A DNA stretch of 64,000 bases from Bellilinea sp. (GCA_026003615.1 BPHQ01000002.1:343674-407673); one strand, 5' to 3'; shown: positions 17,803-27,108, numbered from the stretch's first letter. The notes: generated by a model from the sequence alone, not told the origin. Program-made: numbers and translations.

Positions 17803-18546
17803 CTAATATCCACCGTCGATTTTAGCCTCACCAGTGGAGGTCTGTTCTCCCGCCAAACGCGCTTTAAAATCGTCCAGAATTTTGGCAGTCGCAGTCGCAC
17901 CACAACGGGTTACTCCTGCTTCAATCACTGCCAGCAGCGCATCCAGCGTGCGCACACCACCGGCCGCTTTGATTTGCACCTTCTCACTGACGGAACGGCG
18001 CATCAATCGGATATCTTCCAGGGTGGCCCCACCGGGTGCAAATCCGGTGGAAGTCTTAACCCAGTCTGCTCCGGCTTTTTCTGCCAACTGACAGGCACGC
18101 ACTTTCTGTTCATCGGTCAGATAGGCATTTTCCAGGATGACCTTCACCTTTACCCCGCGGGCATGAGCAACATCACACACGGCTTTGATGTCTTGAAACA
18201 CAACCTCGTCATTGCCAGATCGCAATTCACCAATGTTTAGCACCATGTCCAACTCCACTGCCCCATCGTCCATGGCGCGCTGTGCTTCGGCAACTTTGAT
18301 TTCGGTTACGCTGCTGCCGTGCGGAAATCCAACCACAGTGCTGACCAGCACATCGGACTCTTTCAGCTGCTCGGCCGCCAGCCGCACATGACAGGGCTTT
18401 ACACACACGGTCGCCACGTGGTAACGCGCTGCCAGTTGACATCCTTCGATTACTTCTTGAGATGTCAACTCCGGGCGCAACAACGAATGGTCAATCACCT
18501 TGGCTAATTGTTCATAAGTGATGGTCTTTACATCAATGGCTGTCAT
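17803..18546 (-). CDS. deoC: Deoxyribose-phosphate aldolase
   Basis: A 247-residue class I aldolase that splits 2-deoxyribose 5-phosphate to glyceraldehyde 3-phosphate and acetaldehyde. The Schiff-base Lys is in W-V-K-T-S-T-G-F (about 165), the second active-site Lys in I-K-A-A-G-G-V-R-T (about 193), and the Asp in E-L-D-M-V-L-N (about 99). It is complete and of usual length. It lies inside the sugar operon, which suggests that a deoxypentose phosphate, or a similar aldol substrate, arises from the imported compound or from nucleosides. Confidence 0.95.
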   Translation of the reverse strand: MTAIDVKTITYEQLAKVIDHSLLRPELTSQEVIEGCQLAARYHVATVCVKPCHVRLAAEQLKESDVLVSTVVGFPHGSSVTEIKVAEAQRAMDDGAVELDMVLNIGELRSGNDEVVFQDIKAVCDVAHARGVKVKVILENAYLTDEQKVRACQLAEKAGADWVKTSTGFAPGGATLEDIRLMRRSVSEKVQIKAAGGVRTLDALLAVIEAGVTRCGATATAKILDDFKARLAGEQTSTGEAKIDGGY

Positions 18547-18564
18547 GATACCTCCAGTAAAGAT

Positions 18565-19647
18565 TTAGAATTTTCGCCAAAGATCAATTGGTTTTTCGAC
18601 CTGTGGCGGGTTATAAGGGAATTCAATCCGCCGGCCCTCTCCAGCAGATTGATAAGCAGCGTACAAAATCTTGAGTACTTCGCGCCCATCCTCTCCGGTT
18701 TCGATTGGTTCTTCCTTTCCCAGCACACAATTGACAAAATGCTGCATTTCCTGCGGGAAACCATAATTCCAAACTTCTTCAAACATGGTAAACGTCCAGC
18801 CACGCGTGGTGCCAGCCTTCTCGACTGCGTAGCCGTATCCTTCCTGGCTGTATGTCCACAAGGAACTGCCCTTCAGCAGATCGGCGCGGGTATTGCCCTT
18901 TGTACCGTAAATCTCACAACGGTCATCCACCCCGCCGCCTTTTGCCCATGAATTTTCGGCGATGTTGATTTTGTTGCCTTCATACTCGATCACCATAATC
19001 GAGTGATCTTCACCTTTGGTGCGTTGATGGTGTACAAAGGTGTTGCAATACGCCGTGACGCTTTTTACTTTGGGTTTACCAAACACCCAACGCCCGTATT
19101 CTACCGAATGACATCCCATATCCAGCAACACACCGCCACCGGAAAGGTTCACATCCCAAAACCAGGGCATGTGTGGGCCATCATGCTCTTCAGATTGTTT
19201 GACCAGAAACGGCTCACCCAAGGCACCTTCTTCGATCAACTGTTTGGCACGTACGTACTTTGGCGCAAAGCATAATTCCTCAGCGTACATCAGCAGCACG
19301 CCCGCCTTTTTGGTCGCCTCGATCATTTGATCGGCCTCTTCCAGCGTTTTGCAAAGCGGTTTTTCACAAATAATGTGTTTGCCTGCTGCTGCAGCATCCA
19401 GGGTTGCCTGGCAGTGCAGGTAGTTCGGTATGGCTACCGTAACTACATCAATTTCTTTCATCTTCAACATTTCGCGATAGTCGTTGAAAGCGTGGGGAAT
19501 ACCATGAGTTTTGGCAAATTCCCCTGCCCGGTTGGGTGATGCCACCGCCACAACCTCGGCGTTGTGAACATATTGCTTGAACGCGTGAGCGTGAATATCA
19601 CTGACGAACCCGGCTCCAATCATGCCAACTTTTACGGTCTTAGTCAT
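18565..19647 (-). CDS. Gfo/Idh/MocA-family dehydrogenase
   Basis: A 360-residue NAD(P)-dependent dehydrogenase. It shows the Rossmann motif G-M-I-G-A-G-F-V-S (about 8-16), C-E-K-P-L-C-K-T (about 95) and L-D-M-G-C-H-S-V-E-Y (about 178), where the Asp and His are the expected catalytic residues. It most resembles the third family member at 25794-26990 in the H-x-G-P-H-x-x-W-F-W region, so these two are closer paralogues than the copy at 16624. It lies between the ABC permeases and deoC. The substrate is probably the imported sugar or cyclitol. Confidence 0.9.
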   Translation of the reverse strand: MTKTVKVGMIGAGFVSDIHAHAFKQYVHNAEVVAVASPNRAGEFAKTHGIPHAFNDYREMLKMKEIDVVTVAIPNYLHCQATLDAAAAGKHIICEKPLCKTLEEADQMIEATKKAGVLLMYAEELCFAPKYVRAKQLIEEGALGEPFLVKQSEEHDGPHMPWFWDVNLSGGGVLLDMGCHSVEYGRWVFGKPKVKSVTAYCNTFVHHQRTKGEDHSIMVIEYEGNKINIAENSWAKGGGVDDRCEIYGTKGNTRADLLKGSSLWTYSQEGYGYAVEKAGTTRGWTFTMFEEVWNYGFPQEMQHFVNCVLGKEEPIETGEDGREVLKILYAAYQSAGEGRRIEFPYNPPQVEKPIDLWRKF

Positions 19648-19672
19648 GGCTTGCCTCCTGAAATATTGATTT

Positions 19673-20641
19673 TTATTGTCTGAAACCGCGCTGCCGGCCG
19701 TAGATTGAGATCATCACCAGCAGCGTTGCACCCAATACCATCCTGCGCACCGAATCGGGCATCTGCATGGTCGTCAAAAGACTGGTGATCAAGGTCAGCA
19801 CAATGGCACCCGCCATCGTACCCCAATAGCTACCTTTACCACCTGAAAGTAAAGTACCACCTACCGCCACAGCCGCAATTGAGGGAAACAGGAATGGCTG
19901 TCCTAACGCAATAAAGACTACACCCGTGTTACCCACCACCAAAAAACCGCCAAACCCGGCCAGTGCGCCGGCTAAAGAATAGACGGCCAAATTTGTGACT
20001 GTTACATTAACCCCGGAAAGTTTCGCCGTCACGCGGTTTACGCCAATTGCAAAAAGATGCTTGCCAAAGGTTGACCTTTCCAATAACAACCACATCATAA
20101 AACCAAAAATAATCCAGATGATGATGGCATTGGGGATGGGAATATCCGGCGAGAGTGGTCGTGCAATCAGACGAGTCATAATCGGAGCCACTTTCCCGCT
20201 GACATTACCGTGATTGATGATAATGATCAAACCGGTCACCACTCCGGACATCCCTAAGGTCATTACAAACGGCGAAATTTTCAAAAAAGTAATTCCCAGA
20301 CCATTGATAAATCCAATCAACGCCCCAACCGCCAGGGAAATCAACAATGCCAGCAGGACTTTATCATCCTCTCCTTTCACAGTCACATAAGTGAGGATAG
20401 CGGTTAAAGTAACCACCGAGCCAGCAGAAAGATCAATCCCTTCAAAACCACTGATGATCACCAGTGTTTGGCCAGCCGCAATCACTCCTAAAAACACCGC
20501 CAGGCGCACGATATTGGTTGCCTGAGCAATGGCAACATTGATGTCATTGCCAAACCCGTTTGGTAAAAATCCCGAAAGCAGGAAAAGGACAATTGCAAGC
20601 AAAATTGCCGCAACAGGTGGGGAAATACTTATCCTTCTCAT
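19673..20641 (-). CDS. Ribose-type sugar ABC transporter permease
   Basis: A 322-residue RbsC-family permease with about eight to ten hydrophobic segments and the G-I-D-L-S-A-G-S-V (about 85) and A-V-A-V-G-G-T-L-L-S-G-G motifs typical of BPD_transp_2 sugar permeases. The start is set at the ATG ending at 20641, which overlaps the TGA of the preceding permease by 4 bp (ATGA). A longer frame upstream would give a hydrophilic extension unlike the family. Two non-identical permeases in one operon suggest a heterodimeric channel. Confidence 0.9.
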   Translation of the reverse strand: MRRISISPPVAAILLAIVLFLLSGFLPNGFGNDINVAIAQATNIVRLAVFLGVIAAGQTLVIISGFEGIDLSAGSVVTLTAILTYVTVKGEDDKVLLALLISLAVGALIGFINGLGITFLKISPFVMTLGMSGVVTGLIIIINHGNVSGKVAPIMTRLIARPLSPDIPIPNAIIIWIIFGFMMWLLLERSTFGKHLFAIGVNRVTAKLSGVNVTVTNLAVYSLAGALAGFGGFLVVGNTGVVFIALGQPFLFPSIAAVAVGGTLLSGGKGSYWGTMAGAIVLTLITSLLTTMQMPDSVRRMVLGATLLVMISIYGRQRGFRQ

Positions 20642-21606
20642 ACCTTCTTCCTCCGTAGCAGATTGATGATACCCGGAGCCGCCAGTGCTACCACGATGAT
20701 GGTTGCCTTCACAAATGTCTCCCACCAGGTATCAATCCGCGAAAAGGAAATAATGTTTTGAATGATTCCCAAGGTAATCGCGCCAACCACCGGCCCTGCC
20801 ACCCCGCCAACTCCGCCGCTCAAAGCAGTACCGCCGATAACAACAGCGGTAATGGAAGTCAATGTCATTGGCACGCCGATTTCGGCATTACCGGAACCAC
20901 TCAACATCGTGATGGCAACCCCAGCCAGGGCTGCCATAAAACCGGAGGCAACATAGGTTGTAAAAATTACCCATGTCACCGGCACCGCCGTTTCGTAAGC
21001 TGCTTCGGCATTACCGCCAACTGCATACAGGTAATTTCCAAATCGCGTCGAACGGATATACATCCAGATCAGCAAAATAACCGCAATTACATAAAACGCC
21101 AGCGGTAAACCCAAAGGAGTGGTGTTGCGATAAATATTGGCAATTTCAGCGGGAATACCCCCACCGGGATTCGGTAAGATGAACAAAGCAAAACCCACAT
21201 ACAGGAAACTGGTAGCATAAGTGGTGATGATTGGCTGCAATCGCAGAAAAGCAATGAAAAATCCGTTGATTGCGCCTGCCAGAATACCTGCTCCAATCGA
21301 AACCAGCACATACGTCCACATTTTCTCCGGCGAGCCGTTTAACCCGACCTGTGTTGCCAGAATGGTATTGACGATTGAAACGATACCACCTACCGAAATA
21401 TCAATCCCTCCGCCCAAAATGACAACGGCCTGCCCGGCTGCCAGTAAAATCATTGGCAGAAAAACCCGCATGTTGCTGTTCAGAGTATCACGCGCAAACA
21501 TATTGGGCTGCAAGATGAAGTTGATAATCAACGCGACCACCAGCAAGAGGATTGCAAAGAAGGCGGGGTAGCGGTTCATCATTTCATCCCAGGAAAACCG
21601 TTTCAT
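20638..21606 (-). CDS. Ribose-type sugar ABC transporter permease
   Basis: A 322-residue RbsC-family membrane protein. It carries G-I-D-I-S-V-G-G-I-V (about 68) and I-G-G-T-A-L-S-G-G-V-G-G (about 257), and multiple membrane helices through its length. Its start overlaps the ATPase gene stop by 4 bp and its stop overlaps the next permease by 4 bp, so ATPase and both permeases are made in step. It forms half of the translocation pathway for the sugar bound by the lipoprotein encoded at 23128-24273. Confidence 0.92.
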   Translation of the reverse strand: MKRFSWDEMMNRYPAFFAILLLVVALIINFILQPNMFARDTLNSNMRVFLPMILLAAGQAVVILGGGIDISVGGIVSIVNTILATQVGLNGSPEKMWTYVLVSIGAGILAGAINGFFIAFLRLQPIITTYATSFLYVGFALFILPNPGGGIPAEIANIYRNTTPLGLPLAFYVIAVILLIWMYIRSTRFGNYLYAVGGNAEAAYETAVPVTWVIFTTYVASGFMAALAGVAITMLSGSGNAEIGVPMTLTSITAVVIGGTALSGGVGGVAGPVVGAITLGIIQNIISFSRIDTWWETFVKATIIVVALAAPGIINLLRRKKV

Positions 21607-23123
21607 GCCTCACCTCCGTTGGAAACGCCCATGCTGGCAGCAATCAGATTTTCCTTGGTCAACGAAGCACCTTTGAGTTCGGCGCGAATTTTCCCATCAT
21701 GAAGCACAATCACCCGATCGCACAAACCAATTAATTCGTCATCATCACTGCTGTAAAACAATATGGATTTACCCTGCTGAGAAAGTTCTGTTAGCAGGGC
21801 GTAAAACTCAGCCTTGGTATGGACATCCACCCCCTTGGTCGGATCATCCAACAAATAACAATCCGGGTCACGCAATAGCCATTTGCCGATGACCACCTTT
21901 TGAGCATTTCCACCTGAAAGACTGCTCACCGGCGCCATTAAACCAGCCATTACCAGACTGAGTCTTTCACTGATTGCCAGGGCATCCCGTTTTGCCAGTT
22001 TCATTTTGAGCGGAAATCCGTATTTCTGCCATGAAGGCAGTAAAAAATTCTCCAGGATTGAGCGAATGTAGAGCAGCCCCTCTTTCGCCCGATCTCCCGG
22101 CACAAGAGCCAGTTTCTTCTGCATTGCCTGCCGTGGGTGTTTGAACCTTACCACCTCACCCCTGATCCGAACTATCCCCTGATAGGGGATATCCCCAAAC
22201 AAGGCCAGCAGCAAATCTCGCTGGCCCTGCCCCTGCAATCCACCAATCCCTAACAATTCTCCTTGTTTTACTTTAAGACTGACTCCCCGCAGTATTTCGG
22301 TGGTCAGGTTTTCCACCTCCAGGTAAACTGGTTGCTCCAAACCGGTTGCATTTTCAGCAATAGTCGTTTTTGTGAACTGAAAAACCTTCTCTTTTTCGGT
22401 CATCAACTGAATCAAATCTTTCTCTGTAATATCCTTAATGTCCCCCTGACCGACCGTTTTACCATTCCGCAGGACGCTATAACGATCGGCAATGCGGAAT
22501 ATTTCTTCCATGCGGTGAGAAACAAATACAATTGCCTTGCCTTCGGCTTTCCAACGTCTGACCAGTTCGAATAATCGCTCTACCTGGCGACTATCAAGGC
22601 TGGCAGTTGCTTCATCCAAAATCAATATGCGCGGATTGAGACTGATGGCTTTCAAAATTTCTACGATTTGTTTTTCATCCGGGTGCAAATCGGATACAAG
22701 TGTTTCCGGTCGTAAATCGGCTTTGAAAGTACCGCTGAACAATTCCAGCAGGGCTTCCGTTTTTTCTCGCATCACCCTCCGGTCAATCATTCCGTCAGGT
22801 TTCAGCGGTTCGCGTGTCAGCCAGATATTATCCGCCACCGTCATTTTAGGCACCAAACTGAGTTCCTGAAATACGGTAGCAATTCCCATCTTTCGAGCCG
22901 CCTGCGGGGATGAGAAGCGCACGGGTTTATCATCGAGGAGTAGTTGCCCTCCATCGAGGACAACTACTCCATTGATGACCTTACTCATCGTGCTTTTGCC
23001 GCTTCCATTTGCCCCAATCAGTGCGACCACCTCCCCGGAATGAACATCCAGGTTCCCGTCTGACAGCGCTATAACACCCCCATAACGCTTAACGATATTT
23101 CGGGCAGAAAGCGACACACTCAT
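21603..23123 (-). CDS. Sugar ABC transporter ATP-binding protein (RbsA-like, two domains)
   Basis: A 506-residue double ABC ATPase. The first domain has a Walker A G-A-N-G-S-G-K-S-T (about 36) and Walker B I-L-I-L-D-E-A-T. The second has a degenerate Walker A region (G-L-Q-G-Q-G-Q-R-D, about 295), a signature L-S-G-G-N-A-Q-K-V and Walker B C-Y-L-L-D-D-P-T-K-G-V-D. One canonical and one weak ATP site is normal for RbsA/MglA/XylG proteins. In the first domain the signature is V-S-D-L-H-P-D-E-K-Q in place of L-S-x-G-E-x-Q. It powers import through the two permeases encoded next. Confidence 0.93.
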   Translation of the reverse strand: MSVSLSARNIVKRYGGVIALSDGNLDVHSGEVVALIGANGSGKSTMSKVINGVVVLDGGQLLLDDKPVRFSSPQAARKMGIATVFQELSLVPKMTVADNIWLTREPLKPDGMIDRRVMREKTEALLELFSGTFKADLRPETLVSDLHPDEKQIVEILKAISLNPRILILDEATASLDSRQVERLFELVRRWKAEGKAIVFVSHRMEEIFRIADRYSVLRNGKTVGQGDIKDITEKDLIQLMTEKEKVFQFTKTTIAENATGLEQPVYLEVENLTTEILRGVSLKVKQGELLGIGGLQGQGQRDLLLALFGDIPYQGIVRIRGEVVRFKHPRQAMQKKLALVPGDRAKEGLLYIRSILENFLLPSWQKYGFPLKMKLAKRDALAISERLSLVMAGLMAPVSSLSGGNAQKVVIGKWLLRDPDCYLLDDPTKGVDVHTKAEFYALLTELSQQGKSILFYSSDDDELIGLCDRVIVLHDGKIRAELKGASLTKENLIAASMGVSNGGEA

Positions 23124-23127
23124 AGGT

Positions 23128-24273
23128 TTATTTCAAGAAGAAGGTATCCAGGACTTCCTGATCGGTCATGATGCCGTCCAGCAGATAGGCATCCGGTTTG
23201 TCCTTGCAGATGTCCAGACCCTCTTGCAGGTTGTCCTTGGTGATCACAATCGGCACCGGAATGACAAACGACAGACCGTTCGCACCACCCAGCTTGCTCT
23301 TATCCACCTGCTTGCCCAGCAGCATGTTCACCGCAATCCGCAAACCGGTCGGTGAGACACCCGGCGGATTGGCCACCGCAATCGTCTCGAAGTCCGGGCG
23401 ATCCTTCAGCACCTGCTCCCACAGTTTCAGGAACTGGCAGCGGCCTTCGCCCACTCCCACCGGGAACTTCGCCGGGTTCGCTGCGATCACCGCCTGCAAA
23501 GCACCAATCGCCATCCCATCCTGTGTCCAGTACCCATCCAGATTCGGATACGCCGCCAGGAAGTTCGACATCACCTGCTGACCGGTCGCTTCATCCCACT
23601 TCCCCGTGTCCTTCGCCAGCACTTTGATGTCCGGATACTGCGACAACACCTCGTCTACCCCTTCCATCCGCGCTACATTCGCCGGATGCCCGGGAAAACC
23701 TTCGATCAGCACGATGTTGCCCTTGCCGCCCAACTTCTCGGCAAGCCACTTCGCGCTCGTCTTCGCCCATTCCTTCTGATCAATGCCCACGTTGTACACG
23801 CCCGGCACATTCAACTCCTGATCCACCGAGATCACAATGATCCCCTTGCTCACTGCCTCCTGCAGCGTCGCATTCAGACCATTCACATCACTCGGATTGA
23901 CCAGAATCGCATCCACTCCCTTCGCCATCAGATTCTGCAATTGCTGAATCTGACCGGCTACGTCCGTGTCCGCACTCTCAATCACCAACTCCGTCGTCAG
24001 ACCTTTGTCCATGTACTCTTTGTTGACTTCGATCAACTCCGCTATCATCTGCGTGCGATATTCGCTGCTGATGAACGGATTCGAAATCCCTATCGTGAAG
24101 GGCGGCCCCTTGGATTCAACGGGGGGTTGAGTGGGTTGTTGTCCGGTTTGCGGCGGCTGAGTTGGCTGCACCTCGGTAGTTGGTGTTGCCGGTGTGCCGC
24201 AGGCTGCCAGCACCATGGAAATGACCATGATGAGGGCAAGAATTGTAAAGAGGGGTTTTCTTTGCATGTTCAT
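23128..24273 (-). CDS. Sugar-binding lipoprotein of the ribose-type ABC transporter
   Basis: A 381-residue substrate-binding lipoprotein. The signal peptide (about 1-25) ends in a lipobox V-L-A-A-C, followed by a Thr/Pro/Gln-rich linker (about 27-54) and a periplasmic-binding-protein type 1 domain with A-V-S-K-G-I-I-V-I-S-V-D-Q-E-L as in RbsB-like proteins. It captures the sugar outside the membrane. The mature part is rich in CTG, AAG, AAC and GGC codons compared with its operon neighbours, which suggests high expression. AAGGAGAAG precedes the ATG; the third codon is a second ATG. The bound sugar is unknown. Confidence 0.93.
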   Translation of the reverse strand: MNMQRKPLFTILALIMVISMVLAACGTPATPTTEVQPTQPPQTGQQPTQPPVESKGPPFTIGISNPFISSEYRTQMIAELIEVNKEYMDKGLTTELVIESADTDVAGQIQQLQNLMAKGVDAILVNPSDVNGLNATLQEAVSKGIIVISVDQELNVPGVYNVGIDQKEWAKTSAKWLAEKLGGKGNIVLIEGFPGHPANVARMEGVDEVLSQYPDIKVLAKDTGKWDEATGQQVMSNFLAAYPNLDGYWTQDGMAIGALQAVIAANPAKFPVGVGEGRCQFLKLWEQVLKDRPDFETIAVANPPGVSPTGLRIAVNMLLGKQVDKSKLGGANGLSFVIPVPIVITKDNLQEGLDICKDKPDAYLLDGIMTDQEVLDTFFLK

Positions 24274-24375
24274 CTTCTCCTTCTGTCAAGTTTTTCAAAC
24301 AAACAAAAATTCGGATAAACGATCATTGGGACCTTTTTGAAGTATGAAACACCTCCTTTCCATCAAGTATCCAGC

Positions 24376-25620
24376 TCAAATTGTCGTGGTTGGTTGATCT
24401 TCGATGACAAACAAGTATTCGAGAGCCAGCGCAACCGCGCCGGTTACCCCCGCATCGGCGCCCATCCGCGAGAAATTGATGGAAAGATGGGTGGTCGCCA
24501 ATGGGAGGGAACGGCGCAGCACTGCCCGGCGGATGGAAACCAGTAAATGATTGCCAAAATTGGCAATGCCTCCACCGATAAAAATATGACTGGGATTGAA
24601 GAAATTGACCAGCCCGGCCAACACGTCACCAATCATTTGACCGCTTGCCCGAATGATTTCCAAAGCAGCCTGATCACCTTCGCGGCATGCGGTGTTGACA
24701 TCTTCAGGGCGTAAAACACCCCCGTTTTGATTCATCAGGTTTTTCAGGAAAGGACTACTCCCGCTCAAGGCAGCTTGCACGGCTTTCTCTGCAATCGCCG
24801 GGCCAGCGGCCATTGCTTCCAGACAACCGGTATTCCCGCAACGGCAGATTGGCCCGTTTTTATCCACACAGATATGACCAATGTCACCGGCGCAACCAGT
24901 GCTTCCACGATGGATTTTTCCATTTGAGACAATCCCCGCTCCGATACCCGTGCCAATTTTTACAAAGATAAAATGATCCACGTTGATCCCATCGCCAGCG
25001 CGCTGCTCACCTAACGCCATGATATTGACATCGTTATCAACAACGACAAACGCATTCGGGAACGATTCCTTAACAAACCCCCGTATCGAAAAATTCTCCC
25101 AGTCCGGCATCAAAGGCGGCGCAACCAGCACCCCCCGCGCAAAGTCAACCGGCCCCGGCACACCAATGCCAATTCCCAAAATCTGATCAGACCGGCATCC
25201 CTGCAAATCCATCAATTGGAAGATGATCTCTACACAACGAGACAAAAACGGTTCCGGGCGCTGACGCACGTCCGCTGCCTCACTATAGCGTTGAAGGATT
25301 CCGCCCGAAATATCCGCCAGAGCAACATCCACACTGGTCGCGCCAATATCTACCCCCACCACAAAACCCAGATTGCGGTTAATACAAAGCAGGCGGGGTT
25401 TTCTCCCTCCCTGAGATATACCCTCGCCCGCTTCCATTAAGAACCCCTTTTCAACCAGATCGCGAATGTCTTGAGCAGTCTTGGCCTTCGACCAACCGGT
25501 CATACGGGTAATATCGCTGCTGGTTATGCACCCCTGCCGGCGCAAAGCACGGATGATCTCCGCCTCTGCACTGTTCAACAAAATCGGTGCCTTGATTCTT
25601 GGCCGAAAGGATTGGGTCAT
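24376..25620 (-). CDS. ROK-family transcriptional repressor (NagC/XylR type)
   Basis: A 414-residue regulator. The N-terminal winged helix-turn-helix (about 14-65, I-I-R-A-L-R-R-Q-G-C-I-T-S-S-D-I) is followed by a ROK sugar-sensing domain with G-V-D-I-G-A-T-S-V-D (about 92), G-T-G-I-G-A-G-I-V and the zinc motif C-R-C-G-N-T-G-C-L-E. It should repress the sugar operon until an inducer sugar binds. It lies just upstream of the transporter genes on the same strand and has its own promoter with palindromic sites overlapping the -35 box, so autoregulation is likely. No clear ribosome site precedes the ATG. Confidence 0.9.
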   Translation of the reverse strand: MTQSFRPRIKAPILLNSAEAEIIRALRRQGCITSSDITRMTGWSKAKTAQDIRDLVEKGFLMEAGEGISQGGRKPRLLCINRNLGFVVGVDIGATSVDVALADISGGILQRYSEAADVRQRPEPFLSRCVEIIFQLMDLQGCRSDQILGIGIGVPGPVDFARGVLVAPPLMPDWENFSIRGFVKESFPNAFVVVDNDVNIMALGEQRAGDGINVDHFIFVKIGTGIGAGIVSNGKIHRGSTGCAGDIGHICVDKNGPICRCGNTGCLEAMAAGPAIAEKAVQAALSGSSPFLKNLMNQNGGVLRPEDVNTACREGDQAALEIIRASGQMIGDVLAGLVNFFNPSHIFIGGGIANFGNHLLVSIRRAVLRRSLPLATTHLSINFSRMGADAGVTGAVALALEYLFVIEDQPTTTI

Positions 25621-25710
25621 GGGCTGAAAAAAAAGGGCAAAAGATGGAAATCAATGGCAGGAGAGAAGCGTTTTCAACGCGAATTTTCGCATTAAAAACA
25701 ACTTGATCTT

Positions 25711-25739
25711 ATTATGGCAAAAATCTTTCGTAAATTCAA
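25711..25739 (-). promoter_or_regulatory. Sigma-70 promoter of the ROK regulator
   Basis: On the minus strand TTGAAT (25734-25739) and CATAAT (25711-25716) are separated by exactly 17 bases. The expected start near 25704 gives a leader of about 84 bases. This leader contains two adjoining palindromes, GCGTT-TTC-AACGC (25668-25680) and GCGAA-TT-TTCGC (25679-25690), which could fold in the RNA. Confidence 0.65.
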
Positions 25740-25786
25740 TAGACGATTTCGTATATTTTATTAAGAACTTCGTCTATTTGATAGAC
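25738..25786. promoter_or_regulatory. Operator-like repeats (ATAGAC) at the ROK regulator promoter
   Basis: A perfect palindrome GTCTAT-TTG-ATAGAC lies at 25772-25786. A further copy of the half-site, within AATAGACGA (25738-25746), overlaps the -35 box and pairs as an inverted repeat with TCGTCTATT (25770-25778). The arrangement suits a dimeric repressor, most simply the ROK protein encoded downstream. Confidence 0.5.
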
Positions 25787-25793
25787 AAAGCGC

Positions 25794-26990
25794 TTACTCG
25801 CGAATCACCTGCGTAATCGCCCCGGTCTTCTTGTTTTTCAGGATGACTTTGAGGTTACCATTCGGCATCCGTTCCTCTTTGATCAGGTAATGCTCCTCAT
25901 CGTAATCCCTCAAGGCAGTAGTGAGGTCTTTCCCTTCACCACCACGCCAGACTTTTAAATCAACCGGTTCCCATTTTTTGGTCTGGGCTGATTTGTAGCA
26001 CGCATCAATGATGGCATTGACTACATAACCATCGTAAAAGGTTTCCATTGGCTGCCGACCCTCATCCATGGCGTTGAACATATCCAGGAACATCTCCACA
26101 TAACCCAGCGAACCAATTTCATCACCCACCGGGAATAGCCAGCCAGTATCCCCTTCGGCTTTCTCAGCCACATAACCGCCCTGCCCCACCGCAGTAAACA
26201 TCTCAAAGCCAGTGCGCAGCCAGTGATTCAACCAGACCGTTCCTTCGGTGCCGGCAATCTCATCGCGCAGATCCATACCGCCGCGAAACGTCCAGGAAAC
26301 CTCAAATTGCCCGATAGCCCCATTGTCATACCGCACAAGGCCCACCGCGTGATCTTCGGCATCAATTGGATGAACCTGAGTATCAGCCCAGCACGTCACT
26401 TCGATGGGGCAATTTTCCTTGCCGATGAAATTGCGCGCAATCTCGATACAGTGACACCCCATGTCTACAATGGCGCCTCCGCCAGACTGCTCTTTGGTCC
26501 AAAACCAGTCACTGTGCGGGCCGCCATGGGTTTCGCGCGAGCGTGCCCACAACACCTTTCCTAACGCGCCATTGCGAGCCGACTCCAGCGCCTTGAGAGT
26601 CTTTGGGGTATAAACCAAATCTTCAAGGTATCCGTGAAAAACCCCTGCCTCTTCAACGGCTCTCAACATTTCCAGCGCCTCTTCCCCATTGGTTGCCAGC
26701 GGTTTGGTGCAAAGCACCGCCTTGCCCGCCTCTGCCGCCAGTAAAGCAGCCGGTTTGTGCAGATAATTCGGCAAACCAATGACAACAGTATCCACTTCCG
26801 GATCACGGATTGCTTCAGCCATGTCTGTTGTCCATCGCGGGATACCAAATTCTGCCGCGAACTTTTCAGCCTGTTCCGCCCGTCGGGAATAGACCGTTAC
26901 GACCTGCTCCTTGCCGCGATATTTCAACAGACTCATAGTGTAAAAACGACCAATCAAGCCGGTACCCAGCATGGCGATCTTGTGACTCAT
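25794..26990 (-). CDS. Gfo/Idh/MocA-family dehydrogenase with T-K-P variant
   Basis: A 398-residue NAD(P)-dependent oxidoreductase with the Rossmann motif G-T-G-L-I-G-R-F (about 8-15) and D-M-G-C-H-C-I-E-I (about 178). The usual E-K-P motif is C-T-K-P-L here (Glu changed to Thr), which may alter cofactor or substrate binding while keeping the key Lys. The ATG at 26990 is chosen, with TTGGAG upstream; an in-frame TTG would add five residues. It is the first gene of the minus-strand operon and is read from a consensus promoter next to a regulator palindrome, so it is probably an early step of the pathway. Confidence 0.88.
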   Translation of the reverse strand: MSHKIAMLGTGLIGRFYTMSLLKYRGKEQVVTVYSRRAEQAEKFAAEFGIPRWTTDMAEAIRDPEVDTVVIGLPNYLHKPAALLAAEAGKAVLCTKPLATNGEEALEMLRAVEEAGVFHGYLEDLVYTPKTLKALESARNGALGKVLWARSRETHGGPHSDWFWTKEQSGGGAIVDMGCHCIEIARNFIGKENCPIEVTCWADTQVHPIDAEDHAVGLVRYDNGAIGQFEVSWTFRGGMDLRDEIAGTEGTVWLNHWLRTGFEMFTAVGQGGYVAEKAEGDTGWLFPVGDEIGSLGYVEMFLDMFNAMDEGRQPMETFYDGYVVNAIIDACYKSAQTKKWEPVDLKVWRGGEGKDLTTALRDYDEEHYLIKEERMPNGNLKVILKNKKTGAITQVIRE

Positions 26991-27026
26991 AGTTTGTTTC
27001 TCCAAGGGGGATTTTTTTAATATCTA

Positions 27027-27040
27027 AATGTACGAACATT
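27027..27040. promoter_or_regulatory. Operator 1, AATGTACGAACATT
   Basis: A perfect palindrome (arms AATGT/ACATT, 4-base spacer) that covers the predicted start site of the minus-strand Gfo/Idh gene. The same site recurs at 27109-27122. The G-T...A-C core fits the general site pattern of GntR regulators of the HutC/UTRA group, and such a regulator is encoded at 28349-29089. Confidence 0.65.
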
Positions 27041-27043
27041 CTA

Positions 27044-27072
27044 ATTATAGATAATTCTATTATGCGTGTCAA
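27044..27072 (-). promoter_or_regulatory. Perfect consensus sigma-70 promoter of the minus-strand operon
   Basis: On the minus strand TTGACA (27067-27072), a 17-base spacer and TATAAT (27044-27049) match the consensus at all 12 positions. Start expected near 27037, inside operator 1. A further palindrome ATAGA-TAAT-TCTAT (27047-27060) overlaps the -10 box and spacer and resembles the half-sites at the ROK promoter. Confidence 0.8.
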
Positions 27073-27073
27073 C

Positions 27074-27102
27074 TTGCTTTTTCAACTGTTTTCGACTAAA
27101 AT
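27074..27102 (+). promoter_or_regulatory. Sigma-70 promoter of the plus-strand operon
   Basis: TTGCTT (27074-27079) and TAAAAT (27097-27102) are spaced by 17 bases. Start expected near 27109, the first base of operator 2. The leader to the UroD-family gene would be about 37 bases. Confidence 0.55.
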
Positions 27103-27108
27103 CGACTT

